The translations under genes and the position numbers were made by a program. Under the pieces are notes generated by a model. It was not told the origin of the DNA. It saw only the letters and a program-made list of their open reading frames with translations, and ran no database searches. DNA of 64,000 nt from Pyrocephalus nanus (Eukaryota > Chordata > Aves > Passeriformes > Tyrannidae): assembly GCA_038380795.1 (NCBI GenBank), contig CM076279.1:6277001-6341000 (forward strand), in the 5' to 3' direction. Positions 15,201 through 44,363 of this stretch are shown piece by piece. Each line of letters begins with the position of its first letter. Position 1 is the first letter of the stretch.

Positions 15201-18200
15201 GGGCTTGTGGAGAAACAGTCCTGCAGTCACAAGATCTCCCAACACATCTGTTTCCAACAGGGAGAAGAGCATATATTTCAGTCTTGGTTTTGGGAGAAAG
15301 AAGAAACAGAGTCAAAGGATTAGGTAGTCACTACAGGTCTCCTAAACCCTTCTTGAGTCCCAAACTGCAGACTGCCACAAGACAGTACTAGGGAAAAATC
15401 ATTCAATTTTCCCTCATGTTTGTATTTTTTCTCAATTATCCACTACATTCATTTGTCTGAGGCACAATTCACAGTCAGAGGTACTTTCACTGTGACTCAG
15501 TAGGTCTCATTCACAGTTTGTAGAGCAGGAGAGAAAAACAGGATGGCAACAGCCATTTAAAACTGGAAAAATGCCATTCCAAGTGTTTTTCAAATACAGA
15601 TTCAAGGCTACTCTTTGCATGGCTCAAATCAGGAGCATTATTAACACCTGCACTTTCCCAGACAGAGTAAGTCTCAGGCTGCTGCTCGCCAGCTTGACAA
15701 TTTGCCAAACCTGGCAGGGTAGGAAATGTGACTCAATGTCCCTTGTTCTCCACACAAGGACGTGGCAACATCAGAAGCAGCATCAGGAATGTTCCATTAT
15801 CACAGCAGAAGGAAGAAAAGTCTTAAGATCTCCCTCAAACTTGTGCAGTGACAGTCTCCACATCCCCTCTGGGATTTATCAGCTTGAAGCCAGACTGGTG
15901 CCTGGTGAGGTGCAATCAGACGCAGACAAGGAATCGGACGTATCAGCCTCACCACAAATATGCAGCCTAGGTACAAAGTCCCCTGAGCAGCAAGCAGTTT
16001 ATACAGGCAAGACTCAAGAGGACAGAGTGAAACACAGGAAGGGAACACGAGGAAAAAGGCTCCAAAGTGATCAAATGCCAGCTGTGGTCCGTGTCTTCCA
16101 CGAGAGGAAGGGCTGAGAGTTACTCTTAGGAGGGGACAGGGACAAACAAGCACATAGTGTGGTACAAGGATGGCATGGCACCTGTGTCCCCTTGGGAGCC
16201 ACAGTGCTATTGATCCAGGAACACCTCCCTGCTAGCACAGCACCAAGGAATAAGAGAGCAACCGACCTTACCTTATAGCACAGAGTTGCCAAGTTAGAAG
16301 GTGACTCTTCTCTCACCGCTCGGATCTCTGCAGCTGGTACAAGGGCAAAGACATCCTGCACTGAAGTGGCTGTGTCTGCCCAGAACTGGTCCCAAAAGGC
16401 ATCATCCGTGGCCTCCACGGGCTGCAGAGAGATAAACATGGTTACAGATGCAGAACTACCACTCCACAAGGTCCAAACACAAGGGGTGAGCAGCAAGACA
16501 TCAGGGACATCTCACATTAGGGCACAAACAGGGAACTGACAGACCCACCTCAAAGCACTTACAGATACAATACAATTGATCCTTCTGAATCAAATATTTA
16601 TAGGGAACTGGACTCGGTGCAGCCAGTCACTGCCAAGGCTTTGTTCTTAAAAAGCACTAAGTGAGCAATTCAAAGAGGAAGATGGAAGGAGGGAACCAAA
16701 GCAAGCAATCCATTTCAGACCTGTGGTTTGAATAGCTCACCCCTCCAACCCTTGGGAGCACATTTCTTCCCATTACTCTTTCTGCAGGTACAGACAATTT
16801 CCACTTTTACCTGCTCTGAAGCCCCACTGCTCAGGATGCTGGCCATAGGGACAGTCAGTTTGCCAGACAGCTCTGTACAGCTGGCTGCAGAGTCCTGCAG
16901 AGTCACAGCATTACTTCTTCCTGACAGTGTGGCATCTACTTAAAAATCAAAACAACGCTGACTACAACCTGGGTGTCAGGTTATAAGCAGCTGAACAAAG
17001 CAGGCTGGACCTTGCTTTGACCTTTATGGCTTGGCAGAGCCAGAAGGCAGTGCTGGCCATTCAAGGTGAAGCAGAGGCTCACACAGGGTCAGCTCTGCCT
17101 TCTTGCAGAAGCACCATGCTGATGACCTGCCTTTTCCCATGGGTGAAAACGTCAGCACTATTTGCTGAACAAGGCATCTCCATTACACAACACCTCAGGT
17201 ATCCAAAGCCTGGGAGCTCTGAATAATCAGGAAAGACTTAACTTTTCAGCCAGACTAAAACTGAGCACAGCTTTTCCCAACTAACTGCTAATATTTGCCA
17301 AGAGATAGGCATTGCCCAAACACGGCTGGGAGTGCTCAAACCATCCAAGGGTCCAGCTACCTGCCTGTTTCTGAAAGGCCATGTGAGAGAGACAGATCCA
17401 TGATTTCAGCTAGAAGAGGAAAATGGAAGCTTTTCCAATTTTCCCAGCCATGCCAAGGTGTGGTGGGATGCTTGGCAGGTCAGAAAAGCCACACACCTGA
17501 GCACCCTCAGCCCTTGGTTTGGGCTGAGGAGGAGCCTCCTGCCTGCAACCAGCACCAGCTCCAAATCAAACAGCAGCTCCTTAGGGCAATAATCAGCACT
17601 GTGGGCGGGTCTACCAAGTCAGATGGGAGAGGGACAAAAATATGAATGTGTGTTTAATTTAAACAACTCCTGCCCACTCCTAGCTCTGCTGTAGTAGGCA
17701 GAGAACTTGCCCAGCTCTATGCTGCTTCTAAATGCAGCTCCAACACCAGTCAGGGGAGAACAGCTCATTCATTGCTCTGACACAGAGCAGTGCTGCACTG
17801 CCCCCCTTGTTGTCACCTCCCGAACCGACAGCACCAGCCCACAGGCAGGTGATGTGTCACTACCACCAAAGGCCAAAAAGTGAGCGGGGCTGGCTGCCCC
17901 CAGACTGGTACAGCAGGTTATTGCCCTGCAGCTCTCTGCCTTAACGCTTCAGTGCTGCAGAGGCTCTTTATTGCTGGTCTTGGTCCTGCCAGCCGTGCAA
18001 TGAACCAGCCCAAGTGACTCTCCAGTCTTTAAAAACAAAACCAGAAAAAACTACATGTTTTTAGGTATCTTCTTAAAGCTCTCTTCTAGTGCTGAAACAC
18101 TCATTTTATCACGTGGCACCAAAGCAAGACCCTACTAAACCTCCTCTTGAGAGAAGAGCAACTTTTTCCAACTGGAACTGTTCAAGGTCACAGCTCCTCA

Positions 18201-21200
18201 AAGGGAATCTGTAGGAACAGTCCAGTGTTCACAGCCTGACTTTCAGCTTCCTGAGCATATGAAGGAGCTGTGCTCTTTGTTACCTGAACATGAAATGCTT
18301 AATGGAAGGAAAGCTATTTTGCACATCTCTAACTGCACCGCTCAAAGAGAGCCAACTATTTGGAAACCTGATCTATGTAATGCATGAAACATCCTACACT
18401 TCCTACACCTCATTTCCAACCACACACCACAACCACATGTATAATTGCCACATGTACGTCCTGGCCGCCTGCCACAGCCACTCCCACCAACAACAGCGAG
18501 CAGCAATTGCTGCTAATTGGGCATCATGCATAAATAATGGCTTCACTCTCATCTAGAGGAGAAGCAGACAACCATTTCCCTCCAGCAGACACTGATCCCT
18601 TTACCTCCCACTAGCCCGAGGCCTCCTCAGAGGTTGAAAACAGCCGCTGTTTTACAGATGGCAACACAACATGGATTGAAGAGCAGGGCCTCGACTGAAA
18701 TCCCAGGGAGTGGAGAAGCACAGCGGTGATTGCCCAAACTGCAGCGTTGGATGTGCAGCCCTGGTAATGTCCTGGCTGCCATCTTGGCAACCAGATTATG
18801 CTAAAACACCAGTTTCTTTCATTTTTAATAGCTGCAGCAAGGCAGCTCCTCATCAACAGATGGTATCCCATGTACAATCCTGGGACACGGATTCAGTACT
18901 GAGTCACTCAGATCCCTGCTGCCCCCCTGTTTTAATTACCAGTCTGGCATCACGAAGCTACTCAATCCACATAATATTCATCTCCTTGATAGAACAGCAC
19001 TGGCTGTTTTTAAGCTGATTGTATTCTGCACACAGCATCTCTGGGGATCTAAATATCCATTTCCTCACGCTGAGCTTACACAACAGTCTGTATCCAGCTC
19101 ACAGCAAAGGGAAACACAGAGACCTAGAACAGTCTTGTTCACCAGCCAGGGATATCTTCATTTGGAAATGTCAAGATTTAGGTACAAGTGTTGGTACAGC
19201 ACATGCTGCAGTCACAAATCCCACAGCACCTCAGCCTTGACAGTGCCTAAGCCAGAGAGCTTACAAGGAGCTGAGTCTTCACCAACACTGGGAGCTGGGG
19301 CTGCTTTGGATCCTCCCCATCAGCACAGATTTGTCCTCTTTCAGAGAGGGAGCTGCAGCACAGGTAAGAAAGAGCCTGACATTCCTCCAGCACAGTGCAG
19401 ACAATCAGCTCTGCACCAGCAGTGCAATGAGAATTAGAGTTTCATCACTGCCAGAAGAATTGAGGGGCCCATAGCTCGACTGTGGAAACACAACTGACAC
19501 ATTTGGAGAGCAAAGGAAGGTCCTCACCCCCACACACCCCACCATGGAGACTGCTGAAGGTACAAAGAGGACCAGCAGAGAGGGGCCCTGCTGCCCAAAC
19601 CAAGTCCACACCAAAGGGTGAGGGGATGGTAGCCCAGAGTGTTCCTGAGCACACAGAGGGCAGAGCTGCGGTGATGTGACATCTCAGAGTGGGCAAGGAG
19701 GAGACTTTTGCCTTTAATTCCCTGGGGCAGCGTGTTCAGACCTCCCACCTACAGGCTGGCCAAACAAAGGTGAAACCAGTCCTACCAGACACCTCCAGTC
19801 CTTACTTCCTAATAGTTGTAAATGTTGGGTTTCAGGTTCTTTGAAGCACACCAAACACACGCTGCAGGAGTCAGAAAAGGATGGTTTGCAAGCCTCATCC
19901 AGACACTGAGTAGAGAATCACAGTCCTGAGCAGGCAAACAGGATACCTCACAGGAAACAGGAAAACACAGTGGGGCTGACTGTGTCCCAAAAACAGGAAA
20001 AGTTCCAAGACAGAACCTCCCCCGTTCATTACTGTCCTCAGCCTGATGCCAGCACCACCTTCACTTTCTTTTTCAGACACAATTCCTCACAACCTCAGAC
20101 AGGGCAAGTGTTTGCACCTCCTCCCAGCTGAGAACTCTCTGCCCTCTCAACTTACATGGAATGCCCATTTCCAACAATTGCCCAGCAGGTCCCCATGGGA
20201 GGACTGTCCTTAAACTAATTCTGAGGTTGCTGCAAACCATCAGCAGAAAACAAAACGACAAGCAGCCGCTAGTCTCCCTCTCTGTGTGCTCTTTTTGCTT
20301 CATGCCAACATGCACTAGCCAAAGTAGCAAGGTGTTTGGGGCAGGGACTCTTGATATGTAACAACAATGTGCTCCTTTCCACCCAGAATGAGCAGAACTG
20401 TGGCATGTAATGACCATTCATGCAGCACTCGACTGAACCCTAGTTCAAGCCACACTGCAGGGCCAGGGATTACTTTGAGGCAATTCACACACCTTTGTAC
20501 CACCTGTTTGTGAGCCACTGTGCAAAAGAAAAGCCTGAGGACAGACTTATTCAAAATATTAATAACTAACAAGATTTCATCCCTGCTGCCAAGGATGGCA
20601 GCTCCACACATTTTGGAACAACGGTAAATTTTCCCATGGGGTCTTTGCAGTCAGTCAGCAGTGCAGAATCAAGGAGCGACTTTGTGAGTCTGTCACCAGT
20701 TCTCAGCTCCCACAGCAGAGACAGTGTTGCAAAGCAAACTGGAAAATGGGATTTGTAGAAATCTGGCAGGGAAAGCCCAAGACGAAAGTCAGCATTGTGA
20801 AGTGTTAGTTACAGCTTTGCTTTTAAGACAACTTTGCTTTTGATCAACCTGAGACACTTGGACAGCTGAGTCAAGCTTGAACACTATCAGAAATGGGCTG
20901 CCAGAGACCGACCTCTCCCGGAGCTCAAGATGTGCTTTTATCAGGCTCAAGTTAACAACCCTGTACTCCTGCATTTCCACACGGGGGAAAGGAAAGGACT
21001 GGATCTTGTCCCTCGTGTGTGATCTTTCCTGCCTCTTTCAAAGCAGAGGCATAGCCAGCATTAAAATCTAACAAGCTCATTCATAAGATCAAAATTTCTT
21101 ATCTTCCAGTCGGTTGCTGGCAGGATCCCCAACTGCCTGGAAAAAGAAAAGGTGCTTCCCCAGCAGTTAAGGCTCCCAGACCAGTTTCCTGCTCTGTCAA

Positions 21201-23867
21201 ACTCACAATCCATTTCCCTTCACCTGTTAAGTAAACAGCACCTTTATGGGCAATTTGGGAGGACTCATACATTCTCTGCTATAAAGCACATCTGGTTTAT
21301 TATTAAAAGGATGGGCCCTACCAATTTAAAGGTGTGCAGAGCAATGTAATATATATCATGTAAAAATCTTAAAGCCCATTTCCCCATATGTGATTATAAA
21401 TATACATCTGTGGCATAAGCTAATTGCTTCCTTCTGGTATTATTGCCCTTTTTAATCACTGAAATAATTCTTAAGGGATTTTTCTTTTTTAATAGTATTA
21501 TACTTTCAGAGTTTCTCTTTGGCAGTTAAAAAAAATCAATTAAGTCAATTCCATTTGCGTCCAGACCTGGTTCCCCTTCCAAGTTCTGGGCTCCACGTGT
21601 GCTACAAGCATTCAAGTGTTATGTTCCTTATAGATTTATTTAATTTATTTTTTTTTAATGCTATCATGGAAACACTCATTTTTTTAATTAATGAAAGCCT
21701 GGAGATTACAAGAATTTATTTTTAAGAAAAATTTAACTTCAGTGCCAACTCTGAACCTTCACTAATGAGTGAACTGTGCCTTCTGCTCAACCACTTCTTC
21801 CCACCAGAGCCTCAGGAACACCTCACAGTGCATTCTAAGCTCACTGGTTTCACGTTACTGATGACTTGACTAAAACCTATTTGTCCAGCTCCCTGATGTC
21901 AGAGGAGAAGGCTGCAAAACAGGAGACACGCTGCTGAGGAAGCAAAGCACACTGTGAGCCAACAGCTTGGAAGGCTTTGGCTCTGCCCACCATCGCAGCC
22001 TGGTTTCAGATCCCGGGTCTCACGGGCCAGGAGCTTACGGGGAGGTTTTGCTGCTGCTGTGAGATCAGAAGGCTCCGGGAGAGCCCAGTCACGCGTTCCG
22101 CACAAGCAAACACCAGTGCCCTTCCACAGAATGTAAATATGGGAGTGCCAACACCCCACCCTTTTTCCACAGGCAGTCTCACCTAGACCATAGAGCTGTG
22201 AAATAAATCCAGCCAAGAACGAAGCTTTTGCTCCTTCCTTTATTCGGGGCCTCAGTGAACCTTCTTTCATTGCACAGGTCGATAAACCAGGGGAGGGAAG
22301 CGCTCCCTTCTTGGCTGCTGGTCTGAGGGATTGCCTCATACAGCATTTTCTTTGTGAACAGCAGACTGGGCAGATCCCTATAGGCTTGATTTACCCCCCA
22401 ATCTCACTTTATAACAATGTTTTCCCATGAAGAAAGGACAGTCCAACGCTGCATAGTCCAAAGCTAGACAGTCCAAAGGCACTCTGAGCTATCTGCCATG
22501 CAGAAAAGAATTGGAAGAAGCCCTTAAAATATCAATTCATTCATTTCTCTCTTTACCCAGGGATGTTGTGAAACATCCACAACTGGAGGTTTTTAAGAAC
22601 ATCTTCAGAGAAGTCATTCCCGAGCAATGCAGCTAGAAGTGATACTGCTTTAGAAAGTATCAATGTGTTTTTTCCAGGCTCTTCCACAGCCTTACCACCT
22701 ATGATTCATTTCCCACCCGTAGCTTTCATCTCTTGAGTTTTCACAGATTTTCTCCTATTAGCCTTTACCCCTTTGTATCCATACTCTTTTATTTTAAATT
22801 AATTCCCCATTGTTAAATATCTTTTTGCCATCAACCCCGGGTTTTCTTAGCAGCTGTTACTGCCTCACCACTAAAGGTGGATTTTAACAGCTGTTCACTA
22901 TCATAGCTCAGAAGAACCCGAGATGTGACTTCTCAAAAGGGAAAAATCCCTCTGCTCCTTAGACAGAAGGACAGGCTACTAATTTTCTGCCAGTGTGCTG
23001 CTGCTACTGGAGTCTCCAGTTAAGATAAAAATTAAGCTAACTCCCAGGACAGGCACAACATCTGTTAGACCTCTAGGCAGCCACCCTCCCTACACACATC
23101 CCTGACTTTCACTTAACTCCTTCTCCTCTGCAGCCTGCAGAAATAAAGCCTTATTTCACAGGTCACAGGTGGACACTGCTCCTGCTGCAAACAGCATGGC
23201 TGGCCATCGGCCTTTTAATCGGCTACCACCGAAAAACAGGACAAGGTTCTCCACCCATGATTCAGGAGAGGGGGGTGGAAAGATACAGAAAGGGGAGCGC
23301 TGGCAAACCTTGCGGTGATGTAAACCTGCAGCTGAATACATCAGGAGCCGTGGGCACCCCTTACGGCAGCGGCGTCTGCTCTGTTACCACAGGACGCTGC
23401 TCGGCAAAGCACAAGATGTCACCAGAGGCGGTGACAGTGGCCAGGCCCTGCCAGCCCTGCCCCGGCCGGTGTCCTGGCCATCCTGATGCCCCTGCACAGA
23501 CCGTGACAGGGCGATGGGCAGGGCCGGCCCAGACCCCCCGAGCGCTCCGGCCTTCGGGCAGGGCCGCGCTGAGGGAGCCCGGCCCGGGGCTGGCCGTGCC
23601 CGCAGCCCCCGCACGGGGACCCGCTCACCGGGTCGGGCTGTGGGGGTAGCGGCCCGGCCGCCCCCTCCCCGCAGCCCCGGGGGTGTCTCTGGGCAAGGCC
23701 GGGCATGAAGGGCCCCCTCCGCCCGCCCCGGCCGCGCCTCAGGGCGGCTCCCGAGATGGCGGGGCCCCCCGTCGCCCCCCGCCCGAGATGGCGGCCCTCA
23801 CCTGGGTCTTGGTGGTGAGCTGGATCACCGCCTTCCTGAAGTTGAGCTTGGAGTCGGCGCTGCCCAT
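249..23867 (-). CDS. HID1: HID1 domain-containing protein, 18 of 19 coding exons (3' end off window)
   Basis: HID1 is a peripheral Golgi/trans-Golgi protein needed for dense-core granule cargo sorting. Coding exons in transcript order: 23867-23802, 16421-16272, 13993-13823, 10898-10785, 9239-9133, 8668-8552, 7967-7745, 7357-7301, 7204-7064, 6661-6571, 6272-6121, 4877-4799, 4164-4000, 2817-2590, 2126-1993, 1283-1203, 825-734, 407-249. Phases close throughout, giving about 775 residues; human HID1 is 788, so only about 20 C-terminal residues are missing, beyond the left edge. The start MGSADSK fits an N-myristoylation signal (Gly2, Ser6). Near-identical blocks to human include [53 protein letters not shown] and [17 protein letters not shown]. 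The region encoded by the 2126-1993 and 1283-1203 exons (Ser/Arg-rich, ending [10 protein letters not shown]) is the least conserved. The donor after 13823 is GTCTGT, a poor match. Identification is firm; individual splice limits are slightly less so. Confidence 0.95.
408..10784 (-). other. HID1: HID1 introns 4-17 (non-coding between listed exons)
   Basis: Gaps above 300 bases are 408-733, 826-1202, 1284-1992, 2127-2589, 2818-3999, 4165-4798, 4878-6120, 6662-7063, 7358-7744, 7968-8551, 8669-9132 and 9240-10784. All begin with GT and end with AG on the minus strand. Apart from a 17-base A run at 6287-6303 I see no repeats, RNA genes or coding potential in them. Open frames here are short and not conserved in character. 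Confidence 0.7.
6287..6303. repeat. A homopolymer, 17 bases, in HID1 intron 10
   Basis: An uninterrupted A run sits just upstream (transcript sense) of the acceptor at 6273, so it reads as a T run in the transcript and may add to the polypyrimidine tract. No transposon body was recognised next to it. Confidence 0.8.
10899..16271 (-). other. HID1: HID1 introns 2 and 3 (around the exon at 13823-13993)
   Basis: Intron 3 (10899-13822) holds the CR1 fragment at 12764-13250; nothing else in it was recognised. Intron 2 (13994-16271) has no recognised element. Several open frames of 100-180 codons occur but have no domain or compositional support. Confidence 0.6.
12764..13250 (+). mobile_element. 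CR1 LINE fragment: end of reverse-transcriptase ORF, inactivated
   Basis: Plus-strand translation in shifting frames gives reverse-transcriptase pieces typical of avian CR1: [19 protein letters not shown], then [13 protein letters not shown], then [19 protein letters not shown], then the hyphen-poor Gly/Pro/Gln-rich tail seen in CR1 3' coding ends. Frame changes and an in-frame stop near the conserved FADD-like motif show it is dead. It lies in HID1 intron 3, antisense to HID1. Exact ends are uncertain. Confidence 0.8.
16422..23801 (-). other. HID1: HID1 intron 1 (7.4 kb), with AT-rich enhancer-like stretches
   Basis: This is the longest HID1 intron. Most of it shows nothing recognisable. 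Two stretches look like conserved non-coding elements by composition and motif density: about 18330-19000 (homeodomain/POU-like ATGCATAAATAAT near 18530, a YY1-like GCCATCTTG near 18780 next to GGCAACC) and about 21230-21730 (AT-rich, TTATAAATATAC, CTAATTG). A possible CR1 relic lies at 22560-22660. Function is inference only. Confidence 0.5.
22560..22660 (+). mobile_element. possible CR1 3'-UTR relic
   Basis: The phrase ACTGGAGGTTTTTAAGAAC, preceded by a GTTGTGAAA-like string, resembles the CR1 3' region that reads CTGGAGG-TTTAAGAA-. It is degenerate and short, so the call is tentative. Confidence 0.35.
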
Positions 23868-24020
23868 GGTGCGGCCCGGCTGCGGGCAGGGCCGGGCAGG
23901 GCTGTCCCCTCACGCCGCCGCTCCCCGGGCCGCCGCTGCCGCCATCCCCGTGCCCGCTCCAGCGGCTCCCGCTGCCTCCCTCCCTCCCTCCCTCCTGTCA
24001 AACCGGGGCTCGCCGGTCCC
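23370..24020 (-). promoter_or_regulatory. HID1: HID1 CpG-island promoter and first exon region
   Basis: Dense CpG and GC-rich sequence surrounds the HID1 start codon at 23867-23865. Two plus-strand GAGATGGCGG strings (23753-23762 and 23785-23794), YY1-like, lie just inside intron 1 about 30 bases apart. No TATA box is evident, as expected for a CpG promoter. The transcription start cannot be placed precisely. Confidence 0.65.
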
Positions 24021-24420
24021 GGCCCTCCCTCCCCTCCGCCCGCATCCCTCCCTCCGCCCACGGCCGCGGCTCCTCCTCCAGCTCTCCATCCCTTCATCCC
24101 GCCCCGCTGCCTTCCCTCCTTTGCCACCTCCGTCTGCCATCCTTTCGCCACCTCCACCCTCCATCTCCACGGACGCTCTCTCGTCTTTCCTCATGGCAGA
24201 GCACGGTTTTCCTCGTTTCACCCTCCTCCTCCTCCAGCCCTTCCTCGCTCTCCCCTCCTGCCTGGGCTCCCTTGACCTTCTCTGCCCCTCGCCTTCCTAT
24301 ACAGCCCTTCTGCTCCATCCCTTGTCTTCTGCCCCCATCACCTTCCTCTGCCCCCTTCTCCCCTTTTCTTGCCCCTTCTCCCTCTCCTCTGCCCGCAGCT
24401 TTTGTCCCCTGAAGGCCCTT
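23976..24420. repeat. polypyrimidine-biased tract upstream of HID1
   Basis: The plus strand is overwhelmingly C and T, starting with a (CCCT)n run near 23976-23998 and continuing through CTTCCCTCC-type strings for more than 400 bases. It lies directly upstream of HID1 in transcript sense. It also creates a long open plus-strand frame (23683-24543) rich in Pro, Ser and Leu, which I do not regard as a gene. Confidence 0.75.
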
Positions 24421-24540
24421 TGTTCAGCTCCGGTTGAGCCACCCCCGGAGAGCCTGGCCACTGTCCCAGCCTGGCCCCAAGCCCGGGTGGTCCAGAGGGG
24501 CAGCGGGATGCCCGGAGAACGGCTGGCTCTGGCCTCGCCC

Positions 24541-26236
24541 TAGTCCTGAGTTGAAAGGAACCAAGCTTGTATCACATACCCTATCGAACACCTTATTAGC
24601 AGCTCACTGCCTGTGGTGGCCCATTAACCCTAATGAAATTCCACCCACCCACAAGAGGAGAATGTTTTATAACCCTGAGCACTGGGAGTTCAGGATTTGG
24701 CACTCACTGAACACCTCAAAGTGGCTGTTTGAGGCCATTCAGTGTTGCCTTTGAAGCCATCATCACCGTTTTCTGCTCTGAGCAGCTCTGTGAACTGCAA
24801 GCAGGTCTTTCTGGTGTCCCTGAATTACATTCCACATGCTCAGCTCTGCAAACCTCCTTTCTTCAGAGGAAATGAGGTAATTCCAATCGTTCTGCAAAAA
24901 AAAAAGCAATGTGCTGACTCTCCAGCTGGGGCAGACTGTGGGAATTCTCATTTGTTGGCATATAACCTGTTCAGGAGTCACTGATGTTTGATTCTATCAA
25001 GTGACAGGTCAGATCAGAGACATTCGTGTAAAACCTACAGGAAAAAATATTTTCACAAAATCATGTCATCTGGCTTTTGCTGCCAAAAAGCCCGGAGCTT
25101 TGCATCCAAGCACTCACTCAATATGACTACACTACACAGACAAATGATAATAATTTATTGTTAGGAAAAGAATACTTTTCACAGTCAATTATTGTTAACA
25201 ATTAATAGAAGAACTCAGTTAGAGGAGACCTACAGTGATCATCCAGTCCAACTGCCTCACCACTTCAGGGCTGACCAAAAATTAAAGCATTTTATTAAGG
25301 GTGTTGTCCAAATGCCTCTTCAACAGGCACAAGAAAATTAAGATTTTTCCATTTCTGTATTAAAATTGCTTAGAAAAAGATTTAGGACTCAGAGATGGCT
25401 TTCTTCCAGACACACCAGAAGTTCTCATCTTTGCTGAGTTATAAATGCCAGGTTAAAGAGACTCCTTGCAACTGCATTAAGGCAGATGACTTTCCAGGCA
25501 GCCACTGAATTTGAGGAATGTGTATATGTGATGGAGAGGTCTATGAGGAAAGAAGGGGAGAGGAATAGCCTACAGCTTCTCTCTTACTCCCTGCTTAATC
25601 TCTCCTCTGCTGCTGTACACTGGAGCTGAGTACTAGCCCTGGCTTTAATCACCCAGGGACTCCCAGCTGCCTGTCACTGCTGGATTGGATGGAGTTTTCT
25701 GACACAGATTCCATCTTTTCTGGATGCACAGTCTGCTGCTCTTGCGTAAACATCTTATATTGCCTTTTCTGTGGGCACCACTGCAAGGTAATGCAATCAA
25801 ATATAAATCCAGGGAGTTCCATCACCAGAAGGGGGAAAAAAAAAAAAAAAAGTCATCTAAACCCACTGTCATGAGTTCATTTGGATCTTAGAGTCTCTGA
25901 TGGATTCCAGGGCTGACAAGGACAAATAAATCTCCTTGGACCAAATTCCACACTAGCAGCTAGGAGAAAAACCACCATCTCTTAACAGTCATTCCCTTAA
26001 GCTTGAAAGCAAGTACCAAAATCCCAAGTTTTTTCTGACCTTCTTTATATGTAACAGCCACATTTACCCCTCAGAACTCTACAAATCCTCATTTCCCTCA
26101 GTTTTAAGCTCATTCCGACCTTCAGAAAGATGAGAGAATTTGTCCTCAAAAATAAGAGAGGAACCTGCATCGGGGAGCACTGATTACCCATCAGAGTGCA
26201 AAAGAACACAGAGTTGGAGGAAGACACCACGCTGAG
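24541..26236. other. intergenic spacer between HID1 and CDR2L
   Basis: No gene signal. It holds a CR1 tail (25215-25327) and an A run of about 16 bases at 25836-25851. Sequence is moderately AT-rich between the two CpG-rich promoters. Confidence 0.6.
25215..25327 (-). mobile_element. CR1 LINE 3' end, antisense
   Basis: Reads GAGACCTACAGTGATCATCC, AGTCCAACTGCCT, CACTTCAGGGCTGACCAAAA and GTCCAAATGCCTCTT. On the reverse strand this is the familiar avian CR1 3' UTR (TTTGGTCAGCCCTGAAGTGG, then TTGGACT-GATGATC). Confidence 0.75.
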
Positions 26237-26883
26237 GTGATGCTGTGTGGGGTGTCCCAACCGCATGCCCTGCTCCTGGCTGACCCCTCAGCCGGAGGGT
26301 CAGAGCAGGGGGGCTGCGGGGCATCTCCCCTTCCTCGGAGCCCGGGCCATCCCACCTTAGCACCGCTCTCCCCGCGGCCCCGCCGAGCGCGGCAGGGCTG
26401 GGCGGAGAGGAGGAGGCGGAGGAGGAGGAGGAGAAGGAGGCCGGCCTCGCTCGCCTCCCCCTTCCCTCTCTCCGGTTTTCCTTGCAGCATTTCCATGCTA
26501 GAGGTCCCCACCGAGCTGCGGAGCGAGGATCTGCCTGGCTGCGCCGGGCCCTCTTCCTTCCTTTGTGCATCCCCCAGCCCTGTGCAAGCCGTGCCCCCCC
26601 GCCCCGGCCGCCACGTCCCCGCTGCATCCCCCGCTCCGGAGCCTCCCCCGGCCCTGGAGGCAGGAGGAAGCCGCCCCCCAGGGCACGCAGGGCCGGGGCA
26701 GCGACCAGACACCGGCTGCCACGTCGTGCCATCCCCTCTTCCCGGCCCGGCCGGGGCACCGAGGCCGCATCCCCGCCCGCATCCCTGCCTGCATCCCCGC
26801 ATCCCTCCCGCTCCGCTGTTCGGCGGCGGCGGCGGGAGCCCCTTTGGCGGATGCTGCGCGTCTCTCCGGGCCGCTGGTGCTAA
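26237..26883 (+). promoter_or_regulatory. CDR2L: CDR2L CpG-rich promoter and 5' leader
   Basis: GC-rich, CpG-dense sequence rises sharply near 26300 and runs to the CDR2L start. It includes a purine tract of GGA repeats at about 26408-26440. Long overlapping open frames on both strands here are CpG-island artefacts. The in-frame TAA at 26881-26883 stops any upstream extension of CDR2L. Confidence 0.6.

Positions 26884-44363
<17,480 letters not shown>

Noticed and set aside
23683..24543. 286-codon plus-strand open frame
   Set aside because: Covers HID1 exon 1 in antisense and the polypyrimidine tract; Pro/Ser/Leu content comes from C/T bias.
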